This document shows, one piece after another, positions 7,595-15,378 of a stretch of DNA of 28,606 nt. Made by a program: the position numbers and the translations under genes. The DNA comes from a virus. The notes beneath the pieces were generated by a model, which had not been told where the DNA came from, did no database searches, and saw only the letters and a program-made list of their open reading frames with translations. Numbering within the stretch: the first letter of the stretch is position 1; every line of letters starts with the position of its first letter. The stretch covers positions 1 through 28,606 of IMG/VR virus record IMGVR_UViG_3300023091_000015. One strand, given 5' to 3'.

Positions 7595-8569
7595 AGTAGT
7601 TAATCTTCTTTCTTGATTTACATTTAATTGTGATGTTCGGGAAATTTTATTTTGTTCTTCGGTCATAGAAGCTAATCCTGCTTCTTGAGAAGGGCGTCCG
7701 ATGGCTGGTTTTTCGACAATGCCAACTTCATTTTTAACAGGAGAAACGGGAATAATTGCGGGTTTTTCCACATCATCATTTTCAGATGGACGACCGATGG
7801 CTGGTTTTTCGACAATACCCACTTTTTCTTTGGCTTTTGTGGCAACGCCTTTTACTTCGGCGGCTGGTTTTTCAGTAAATCCAATACCAAGAGGAAGTAC
7901 ATCATAAGACGGCATTCGATAAGCAAACATATCTTGAAATTTACCCGTTCCACCCAATGAAATCAGGTTATTCTGAGCGGCTTCAACTTCTTTTTCATCC
8001 GTCAAAATTTTTGAAGCATCACTAAGATTTTTCTTTCCACCCTCCAAAAGAGCAATACGATAACCCGTAAAACCAAGTTCCCAACTGGCTGAAACAGACA
8101 TATAGTTTTGAGAGGTCGGGTCGCTGGCTTCCTCAATTAAATCGGCCAAATCAGGAGAAACTATCTTCCAGATTACCCCTCCCAATGTTATATTAAACGG
8201 CCCATCCATCTTGGAGACTTCTAATTCACTTAATGGTTTATCGGAACCAAATTCACTAAAACCCGCCGAAAGAATAACACCAATATTCTTCTGTCGAGAA
8301 TGTTCGACATTAATTGGTTTGTTGACAAAATTTTTGTACATTCCCAAAGCCGTCGCCGTATCAATGACATCGGTATTACGATTGACTCTATTAACCACAC
8401 AGGCATTAAAAGAAACGGGAAGTAAATCAGCATTGCTGGCAGTATCAATATTGGGAATAAATTGACGTAAAGTTGTCAAAGAAGCCAAAGAAAGATACTT
8501 ATCCTTTTCATTCGAGGTCATGCATCTGACCGTCGAAGAAAATGATGTGGTATATGGGAAATTCTTCAT
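6863..8569 (-). CDS. Prohead protease fused to scaffolding domain
   Basis: I place the start at the ATG at 8569 (568 aa, beginning MKNFPYTTSFSSTVR). The frame stays open to an ATG at 8674, but that would overlap the preceding gene by 46 bases; ATGs at 8587 and 8521 are alternatives. Numbered from 8674, the protease domain spans about residues 50-260. INVEHSRQKNIGVI (H125) and YMSVSASWEL (S193, S195) match the His and Ser motifs of phage prohead proteases, and FSEFGSD lies between them. Residues 285-335 hold two copies of VGIVEKPAIGRPS, a probable linker or cleavage region. The last 240 residues are a helical, coiled-coil-rich scaffold with a GKD repeat and a very acidic/lysine-rich tail. The protein should template the capsid and then digest the scaffold. 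Confidence 0.85.
   Translation of the reverse strand: MKNFPYTTSFSSTVRCMTSNEKDKYLSLASLTTLRQFIPNIDTASNADLLPVSFNACVVNRVNRNTDVIDTATALGMYKNFVNKPINVEHSRQKNIGVILSAGFSEFGSDKPLSELEVSKMDGPFNITLGGVIWKIVSPDLADLIEEASDPTSQNYMSVSASWELGFTGYRIALLEGGKKNLSDASKILTDEKEVEAAQNNLISLGGTGKFQDMFAYRMPSYDVLPLGIGFTEKPAAEVKGVATKAKEKVGIVEKPAIGRPSENDDVEKPAIIPVSPVKNEVGIVEKPAIGRPSQEAGLASMTEEQNKISRTSQLNVNQERRLTTMKFTSIKDITDENLKQANASVVAEFIESELTKSSKTWEIQKDALNTQVAEATRQSQEAIANLIKVQGEMTEVKKQLDSLAKEKANREAVDKFNARMTQVVASFDLSDDVREALVEEIKDLKDDASFEKWFSKAKVILKGYAKKAAPKKDDGKDGKDGKDGKDGKDDKDQDADADDMGNDAEAKKKKKDAKAAKAAEAIAAVENALDDADTSKGGLPNGGASEKPTLRQLAAQAFAHENIIVNR
7103..7150 (-). repeat. 9-bp tandem repeat encoding GKD units in the scaffold tail
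   Basis: The plus strand repeats gtctttgcc or gtcttttcc about five times, encoding consecutive Gly-Lys-Asp triplets flanked by KKDD and DDKD. The segment is hydrophilic and disordered. Copy-number slippage would keep the frame. Confidence 0.85.
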
Positions 8570-8628
8570 CTTAATTGTTTTACACATTTTTTGCTTTTTT
8601 TGGAAATTCTTGATTGATACATCAAAAA

Positions 8629-10197
8629 TCAACTTGGGCAACCAATTACACTTGGGTCGCAGGGAGAAGACCAAGTAGTGAGAAAACCTACGGTGAGCGT
8701 TCCTCCATCCTGACCATAAAAATATCCCGTAGGAGGTTGAAAATCCGAATAAGATTCATTAGGCAATTGATACGTTCCTGCGGAAGTGTTGATTGATGGA
8801 TAAAGTCCAATCAAATCAGCAAAAATAATATCGTAAAAAGGAATATAATTAGAGTTTGAATCATAATATGAAAGGGTTAAAGCTCTAATAGGATTATTGA
8901 CAAATGACACGTTTGTGCCATCCGCCCAATTAATTCCATTAAATTGAAAAGAAAAATTTATTGATCTACTTCTATCACTTGGTGTAAAGTTGTTCATTGG
9001 TAATTTACTTACACTATCGCACTGTTTGGCGTTTACAATAAAATTTTGTTGATCTGATGTTAATTGATCCGATGTGGTATTTAGAGTATAATCAGTATCA
9101 AGAGGATAATAACTATTGCCTCCTCCACCTTGACGAACAGCGTAAAAATTTCCTAGGAATGCGCCTCCATTTTCTTCTGTTGGTGTCGGATGCCAGTCCA
9201 TTAATCCTAATCCATTCGCCGCTGCCGAAGATTTATCCGAAACATTCCCCCCTTCTTCTCTATTAACGAGAAATTGAATATTATCTGTACTGACAAATGC
9301 AGTCAAATTGCCAAAAGACGGTGACGTACTCGAAGCTGGACAACTCGGTTCCATCGGCGCCCCCCAAGGACCAACAAAAGATTCTCCATAAAAATCACCA
9401 TCAATATTCTGTTGACTACCTCCATCATAAGTCTTTTCATCCCAAACCAATTTTAAACCATGATGCACTTGATTGGCCCGACCAGTAAGATGACCTGAAA
9501 AATTCGTTGATGGAGAATCCTCAAGATCAATCGGGATATTGAAAGTTTGAACACCAGAATCAAATGATAATTCCAGTTTATAAGAGACAACGATGTAATT
9601 ACTTTGATTGACTGAGATGGGCACTAATACTCGTGCAAAAGCATGATAACCAGAACAGATAGAAATTGTATAAGGATTAGAAGCACTCTGAGCTACGGGA
9701 GAACCATCTGTTCCAACATTTCCATCAGTGTTAGAATCGCCACAACCACAGGCTACATCGCCAGCGATGGCTTTTACTCCTGGGTATCCAGGACTAACCA
9801 TAAATTCTTGAAAAGTATAGTCAGAGTCGAATGTCCCCGTTGTTGGTACGCGCCATCCCCGACTTAATGATACTATATTACCCTCTTCTTCAAATCCACA
9901 ATATTGAGAGGCATAATAACCATTTTGGTCTTGACTGCAATCATACCCACCAATATAAGAAAATGAAGATACACCAGTGGATAAACCCGTTGTTCCTAAA
10001 CCCACCACAGTATTTGGTGTCGTCCCTATTCCAAGAGAAACAAAACGAAAACAATCTGCAAAAGCGTATTGAGATGGATAGCTTAATCCTGTTGAAGTAA
10101 TAAAGTTCTCTTTTTCAGTCTCATAACACAAACTGCTCTCGTTAAAAACTTGAAATTTAAACTTACCCTTGACGCCAATATTTTTCTGTAAAAACAT
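8629..10197 (-). CDS. Cys-rich virion protein of unknown function, 522 aa (paralogue of the next gene)
   Basis: No named family is recognised. It aligns by eye with the 791-aa product of 10199-12574 at several landmarks in the same order: FKFQVFNE at residue 13, ENFITSTGLSYP, FADCFRFVSLG, LSRGWRVPTTG, EFMVSPG, the segment around FVSTDNIQF, and PPTGY with WSSPC near the C-terminus. The stop of the 791-aa gene is one base before this start, so the pair arose by tandem duplication and is co-transcribed. It has many Cys (for example ACGCGDSN), an unusual Gly/Ser/Asn load, and no signal peptide or membrane helix. Its place between portal and protease suggests a head, neck or whisker structural part. 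Confidence 0.65.
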   Translation of the reverse strand: MFLQKNIGVKGKFKFQVFNESSLCYETEKENFITSTGLSYPSQYAFADCFRFVSLGIGTTPNTVVGLGTTGLSTGVSSFSYIGGYDCSQDQNGYYASQYCGFEEEGNIVSLSRGWRVPTTGTFDSDYTFQEFMVSPGYPGVKAIAGDVACGCGDSNTDGNVGTDGSPVAQSASNPYTISICSGYHAFARVLVPISVNQSNYIVVSYKLELSFDSGVQTFNIPIDLEDSPSTNFSGHLTGRANQVHHGLKLVWDEKTYDGGSQQNIDGDFYGESFVGPWGAPMEPSCPASSTSPSFGNLTAFVSTDNIQFLVNREEGGNVSDKSSAAANGLGLMDWHPTPTEENGGAFLGNFYAVRQGGGGNSYYPLDTDYTLNTTSDQLTSDQQNFIVNAKQCDSVSKLPMNNFTPSDRSRSINFSFQFNGINWADGTNVSFVNNPIRALTLSYYDSNSNYIPFYDIIFADLIGLYPSINTSAGTYQLPNESYSDFQPPTGYFYGQDGGTLTVGFLTTWSSPCDPSVIGCPS

Positions 10198-10198
10198 A

Positions 10199-12574
10199 TT
10201 AGTATGTAATATTACTGGCCACTAATGGAACATCAATACAGTTTTTTGTTGCACTGCCACCGCATGGTGCAGTCCACATTATGTCCAAGTACAAATCCAA
10301 ACCATTATCACGACTTAACGCGGGATATTGACCGCCTGTTGTTGGCAAATATGTATCACTGATGTCATTATTCGGATACCCGCAATTCGGTAATAAACGA
10401 TACCCTGTTCCGCCAATTCCGTCGTAATGAGAAATATATCCTGTTGGAGGACAGAAATGACATGGATTACCTATCCAGTTATATCCTGGTTGCCCTACGA
10501 CTCCAGGAATACCTGTTAAAGGAGTCGTATTAGGACTAAAGCATGATTGGCTAGAATAGTAAGAAACATTCGTTACGGAAAGAGTTAAAATATTACTTTG
10601 CACTGGTGCTGGCCAGTATAAATTAGAAGAATTAGATGGTGCGCCCATAATTGGAGCACTTCCATTTATAAGGGGATTAGGATCAGGATTAAATGCCGTG
10701 ACCATTAGTCCCCCTCCGTACATAGAAACGTTGTGATCAGCTAATCCAAGATCATAAGGCAATCCAGTATAGTCTGCTCCATTTGTCGGTCCTACAACCC
10801 CGATAACAGCACCCCATCCAGAACAACCATAAGCCGCCCCGAAAGTACTATTACCAGTAGTTGGTGTATTAACACCGTCCAACCAATATCCGCTGTTCAG
10901 TCCACCATTGAGAGAAAAGAAACCATTATCCACAATTGTACCGTTGGAAGAAATCGCGCCCTGCATTGTTTTGCAGGTTAAGAAACGTTGAATATTTGTA
11001 TCGCCCGTTGGTTGAATAGTAAAGTACGCATCTGCAACGCCAGTACCACGATTTGTCAAATAGATACCGCTAATTTGGCGATAGTGTTGCATGGTTGAAC
11101 GACCAGCAGTATCAAAAAACAGACAGTCAATAATTGGAAAAGTAATTAATTTTGGCGGGGTCTGTGTATCATCTGTATTGTATGCGGCTACCAATGAACC
11201 AAATCTAGTATTATAACCCAGACTGGAAATTGGCGCGAAAGTTGTTCGGCAAGTTCTTTTTTTTGCCCGTCCAGTTGGATTAATGGCTGGTAATGCAAAT
11301 ACGGTTGAAGAAAAAACAGCTTGCTGTCCATAATTAGCAATTCCTTTTTTGAAATTCAAGATACCAGGAGAAGCATAACTAATTGGTTGAACGGTTGAAT
11401 CTTCTTCTGATTGATAATTAAAAGTTGCAGGAGACATTACAGGAGCATTAAAATAATTAGACAATAAAGGAGTAACCAGTCCGTTTAATGCACTTCCTAA
11501 ACGTATATTGGTTAATCTTGTGTTTGATGCTACTAAAGAAGGAACATCATTAGCAGGTGTCCCCAACGTCGGATTTTGATACCAAGTCGCTGGATTTGAA
11601 GGCGGATTTCCAGGATTAACACCATGTGCTGTTGGAGGGAAACTAATATCAGATAAAGCCACCTGTTGCATTAAACCATCAGAAGTATAAGCCAAATCTA
11701 TATTTGATTGTCCATATCCATCAACATTATTTACATCAAATTGGGCATTATCAGGAGAAAGATAAAACGTCATGGCTGATAAATCTTTATTGCATGGCTC
11801 CATTAAATTACCCCAGGCTGGAGTATATGAGGCTCCCCAAGCATCTACAACACACAAAGACGGACAAACTTGACGATAGTATCCAGAAAGAGAATTCCAT
11901 CCAGAAACCAAATCAAAATCCTCGGAAATATCAGCATTTCCTGTTTGGAAAGACCCCGAAGGCAACAGGGTTAGTCCTGTATTTTGAAAAACGATTCTCA
12001 GTTGATAGCTGATAGTGGCTTTGTAACCATTTGGAATTGAAAGAGAGCGAGTAATACGACTGAACGCAAATTGTCCAGATGGGTCTGAGCCAGAGGAAGG
12101 GGAGACCATAAACTCTCCGATTTGCAAACCATTTGAACCTTGATTCATTGTACAACCAACGTCTCCCGTGGGAATTGTCCAGCCCCGATATAATGAAAGG
12201 CCTCGTTCGTCTAAATTAGTCCCACACACGGAGGATTGATTCGTACTTCCGATGGCATATCCCTGCCATCCAATATATTGTGGAGTCTGTGAATAACCTT
12301 CTGAGGTTCCATAACCAGTAATTGGATATGCAAGACCCGTTGTGGCATATTGACCTGAACCAGCAATATAACCAGAATTAGGCACGTTATTACCCTCGCT
12401 TCCACCCAAAGAAAGGAAACGAAAACAATCGGCGAACGGATAAATTGTTGGATAAGATAAACCAGTATGAGTAATGAAATTATCAAACCAATCAGTCGTT
12501 GAAACCATGGTTGTTCCGCTGTACAGGTCGAATTTGAACGCCCCGTGCAGCGAATATTTTACTTGTGCGTGCAT
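10199..12574 (-). CDS. Large Cys-rich virion protein of unknown function, 791 aa
   Basis: No named family is recognised. N-terminal landmarks shared with the 522-aa neighbour are FKFDLYSG, DNFITHTGLSYP, FADCFRFLSLG, LYRGWTIPTGD and IGEFMVSPSSG. The middle 400 residues are an extra Gly/Asn/Thr-rich region not obvious in the paralogue. The C-terminal part holds a cysteine cluster (CHFCPPTGY, LLPNCGYP, WTAPCGG), possibly metal- or disulfide-stabilised. It lies between the 248-aa gene (3-base gap) and the 522-aa gene (1-base gap), within the head operon. A long extended virion appendage such as a head fibre or collar is plausible, but only position and composition support this. Confidence 0.65.
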   Translation of the reverse strand: MHAQVKYSLHGAFKFDLYSGTTMVSTTDWFDNFITHTGLSYPTIYPFADCFRFLSLGGSEGNNVPNSGYIAGSGQYATTGLAYPITGYGTSEGYSQTPQYIGWQGYAIGSTNQSSVCGTNLDERGLSLYRGWTIPTGDVGCTMNQGSNGLQIGEFMVSPSSGSDPSGQFAFSRITRSLSIPNGYKATISYQLRIVFQNTGLTLLPSGSFQTGNADISEDFDLVSGWNSLSGYYRQVCPSLCVVDAWGASYTPAWGNLMEPCNKDLSAMTFYLSPDNAQFDVNNVDGYGQSNIDLAYTSDGLMQQVALSDISFPPTAHGVNPGNPPSNPATWYQNPTLGTPANDVPSLVASNTRLTNIRLGSALNGLVTPLLSNYFNAPVMSPATFNYQSEEDSTVQPISYASPGILNFKKGIANYGQQAVFSSTVFALPAINPTGRAKKRTCRTTFAPISSLGYNTRFGSLVAAYNTDDTQTPPKLITFPIIDCLFFDTAGRSTMQHYRQISGIYLTNRGTGVADAYFTIQPTGDTNIQRFLTCKTMQGAISSNGTIVDNGFFSLNGGLNSGYWLDGVNTPTTGNSTFGAAYGCSGWGAVIGVVGPTNGADYTGLPYDLGLADHNVSMYGGGLMVTAFNPDPNPLINGSAPIMGAPSNSSNLYWPAPVQSNILTLSVTNVSYYSSQSCFSPNTTPLTGIPGVVGQPGYNWIGNPCHFCPPTGYISHYDGIGGTGYRLLPNCGYPNNDISDTYLPTTGGQYPALSRDNGLDLYLDIMWTAPCGGSATKNCIDVPLVASNITY

Positions 12575-12577
12575 AAA

Positions 12578-13324
12578 TTAAGGATGATATTCGTATTTAA
12601 CAGTTGAAAATTGAGTGTTCATATTTGTAGTGTCTCCTGTACTGATTATAATAGCGTTCACCACATAAAGTGAATAAGAAACCGAATTAAAATTACAACT
12701 CATGTCTCCAACATCACGATTATTATGATTTATGCTGCCTGAAAAGTTTATGACATAAACGGGACGATCATTATTGTTGCTTATAATTGATCCCGAGATA
12801 AAGTTTCCAATAGCAAAAAAATCCTTCGCTCCAGAGATGGTTTGACCAGAATAATTAACTGCATTAACGGGGAAGTCTTTCGTTCCAGAAGGAATAATGC
12901 CCGAATATGAAAAGGCAAATGGACTCTGATTGTTATCTTGTTTTACTTCCCCTGATAGATTAATACCCATTTGTCCTGATTCTTTAAGCAGAGGATACAA
13001 AAATCCATAGATATTATTATTAAAAGAAACTTGATGAAGATTACTGGAATTTGCTTCTCCACTAATTTTTGCCTTAAAAGTTGAAGGATATGTGGAAGAA
13101 TCATTAAATAATTCCCAAAGAAAACCAGCCACTCCACCTTCCAATAGAGAAGGCGTGATATAATAACCAATGAAACTATTGTAGTAGGGGGCCGTAACAG
13201 GAGTGACCACCCCGCTCCAAACAACTACACGATTTCCATTTGCCCCCGTATAAGCAAAGGGCGTTATCGTTGTAGCACCAGGTACAAGACCGTCATACTG
13301 ATAAAAACTAAATTGATTACCCAT
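12578..13324 (-). CDS. Unknown structural protein, 248 aa
   Basis: No family is recognised. The start overlaps the portal stop by 8 bases, so translation is probably coupled. The protein is beta-rich in appearance, with repeated short strands of the form F.NGSG or NFSGSI (for example VNAVNYSGQTISGAKDFFAIGN and PVYVINFSGSINHNN). It has no Cys cluster beyond one residue, no membrane helix and no catalytic motif. Position next to the portal suggests a head, neck or collar component. The Gly/Ser/Asn-rich composition resembles the fibre-like proteins elsewhere in the window. Confidence 0.6.
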   Translation of the reverse strand: MGNQFSFYQYDGLVPGATTITPFAYTGANGNRVVVWSGVVTPVTAPYYNSFIGYYITPSLLEGGVAGFLWELFNDSSTYPSTFKAKISGEANSSNLHQVSFNNNIYGFLYPLLKESGQMGINLSGEVKQDNNQSPFAFSYSGIIPSGTKDFPVNAVNYSGQTISGAKDFFAIGNFISGSIISNNNDRPVYVINFSGSINHNNRDVGDMSCNFNSVSYSLYVVNAIIISTGDTTNMNTQFSTVKYEYHP

Positions 13325-15368
13325 TTGCTTCTATTTTGCTGGCAAGTAGAATACCAGCCAAGAAGTTGTCGAGTTGATGGATTGTGGCAATTTTGTTTAC
13401 TTCCAACACTCGCTTGTGATTCTTGTCTTCGGGCGATTCCACGTAACTAGCAGATGTTTCAATCCACTTATCAGGAGTTTCGTTTGCAATAATTAATTCG
13501 ACCATACTATCTGCAACTTCTCGTTGAAGTTTCGTCAGACGTTTGGCTTTAATTCCATGAGTTTTACGCAAGTGTTCCATGACAGCTTTATCAAGGTCTT
13601 GAGCAAGCGCCAAATAATCACGTACTTTGACCATACTGAATTTTGTTTCGTCAATCGAGGCTTTGCTTCCGATTGGGCCAACAGTTTTAGGCACTGATTG
13701 TGGACCCGTTGCCCCTCCTGGACTTCCAGGGTCATCCGTTGAACCCGCTCCCACACCAGCCCCGCCTACCAGCGGCACATATAAACCATTATCCCGATCT
13801 GTTTTATAATCTTCCTGCTCTTGTTGCATCAGTGTGGGGTCGGGAAGAATACCATTGGTGAGGGCCTTGAATCCTTGCTCGGGAGTCAGCACTCCGACTT
13901 CAATCAAACGACCATAAATCCTGTTCATGGTTGAGTCATCCTTGAGTTTTATGTCTTCGTAGGTAATTTCGGGATAGTTTTTGAAATTCAATGACTTGGC
14001 AATCCGACGCATTTCTGGCAATAAAAAGTTGTTGATGAAAGATCGGCGGCCCCGTTCCAAACGGGCGATAAATAGTTCAACCTTCTGTTGTTGGTTGGCA
14101 AATTTATCCCCACCAGCAAAAACGTTGTTCAAACCAATGTTAATATCATCATTGATAATTTCGTATTTCTTTGGGTCAAGCAATTCGGCAATTGCTGGAA
14201 CTTTGAATTCAGCCTTCGTGGTATAATCAGCAATAAGAACGCGCCCGACTGATTGATTGGCAAATAGTTTACGCAAAGAATCAACATACTTCTGATTAAC
14301 GCCGCCCTTTACAGGTTCAGTACCACTGGTCACTAAAAGAATGATTTGTTGCATGGTTCGTGCGACGGCCATGTCAATTTTCTTCATTTCTGCTTTTGCA
14401 TCAATATCTTCCAAAACGGGATAACCCATTGGTACGGCGAAAGGTTCATAGTCTTGCTTTTTATAAAAGACCATGGATACCTTCGTTGGGTCCAATGGAA
14501 TGGCAACCACCCGACTACCTGTTTTGATCTGTTTTTGAACTTGATCTGGCAAGTCTTTGAAGACGGCGATGTCTTCCTCAGTGACGGGATTACGAAGACG
14601 AGCTATTTCATAATCGGTTAATATTTTGAAGTAGATGCCATATGCAAAATTCAAGGTTGACATCATTTGAATATCGGCAGGGTTCAAAATGAGATAACGG
14701 GCGGGAATGGAAAAGGGTTCAATGGTCAACTTGTCGGGTTTAATGACAATAGTGTCCTCGGCAATGTAACTGGCTGCTTTTTGTTGTCCAGCGTCATAAT
14801 TATTTTCGGCGGCGAAGGCTTGGATGATCTTTTGAACATCAGCAGGCTTGATGATCGCATCGAAACGATAGGTAAATACGTTTCCTGAGCGATAATACTC
14901 CCGATACCATCTTTCTTGAAAATCTTCCATGTTAATTTTTCTCCATAAAGCATGGAAAAAATCCCTGGATTGTTGACTACCCCCGCGCAAAATTAAACGT
15001 CCAACCGAGAATTCCGTCATCAAATCAATGACATTTCGGAACAACGCAAAATTGTAATAACACTTCTGACACAAAACTACGGCATCACGAACATCAATTG
15101 AAGAACGGTTGGCCCCATAAATCGAGCTTGAATAACGAAAAGGCACAAGTCCATTGTCAATGTTGGCAAAGCGATTCGTGCGTTCGATGATACCCGCCAC
15201 ATTGCGGCGTGTGTCATGGTTATGTTGGTCGCCTTGAAAGTCACTGGCGATTGATTCCATGTATGGTTGGGTTAATTCCATCTTTTCAACTTTTTTAGTT
15301 GGTTTGAGATTTGTCAAGTTTCCTTGACCATCATCACCCTTGGCGATTGTTAGTTTTTTGCGTGCCAT
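13317..15368 (-). CDS. Portal protein, 683 aa
   Basis: The portal is the dodecameric ring at the capsid vertex through which DNA enters. The call rests on order (after large terminase, before protease and capsid), on length, and on sequence features. YGANRSSIDVRDAVVLCQKCYYNFALFRNVIDLMTEF near the N-terminus, then FQERWYREYYRSGNVFTYRF, are typical of the portal clip/wing core. The middle carries PVLEDIDAKAEMKKIDMAVARTM and INIGLNNVFAGGDKFANQQQKVELF, resembling the stem and tunnel-loop helices. The C-terminal third has a Gly/Pro-rich linker (GGAGVGAGSTDDPGSPGG) and a helical tail. It is the first of the head-assembly genes and is followed by a coupled 248-aa gene. Confidence 0.85.
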   Translation of the reverse strand: MARKKLTIAKGDDGQGNLTNLKPTKKVEKMELTQPYMESIASDFQGDQHNHDTRRNVAGIIERTNRFANIDNGLVPFRYSSSIYGANRSSIDVRDAVVLCQKCYYNFALFRNVIDLMTEFSVGRLILRGGSQQSRDFFHALWRKINMEDFQERWYREYYRSGNVFTYRFDAIIKPADVQKIIQAFAAENNYDAGQQKAASYIAEDTIVIKPDKLTIEPFSIPARYLILNPADIQMMSTLNFAYGIYFKILTDYEIARLRNPVTEEDIAVFKDLPDQVQKQIKTGSRVVAIPLDPTKVSMVFYKKQDYEPFAVPMGYPVLEDIDAKAEMKKIDMAVARTMQQIILLVTSGTEPVKGGVNQKYVDSLRKLFANQSVGRVLIADYTTKAEFKVPAIAELLDPKKYEIINDDINIGLNNVFAGGDKFANQQQKVELFIARLERGRRSFINNFLLPEMRRIAKSLNFKNYPEITYEDIKLKDDSTMNRIYGRLIEVGVLTPEQGFKALTNGILPDPTLMQQEQEDYKTDRDNGLYVPLVGGAGVGAGSTDDPGSPGGATGPQSVPKTVGPIGSKASIDETKFSMVKVRDYLALAQDLDKAVMEHLRKTHGIKAKRLTKLQREVADSMVELIIANETPDKWIETSASYVESPEDKNHKRVLEVNKIATIHQLDNFLAGILLASKIEANG

Positions 15369-15378
15369 AATCTACCTA

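Noticed and set aside
8645-8651. Another GTGTAAT word (minus strand)
   Set aside because: It lies inside the end of the 522-aa coding region, about 75 bases before the chosen protease start, and has no flanking similarity to the other copies.
8570-8674. Protease start at 8674
   Set aside because: It overlaps 46 bases of the preceding gene and adds residues unlike a prohead protease N-terminus; ATG 8569, or possibly 8587, is preferred.
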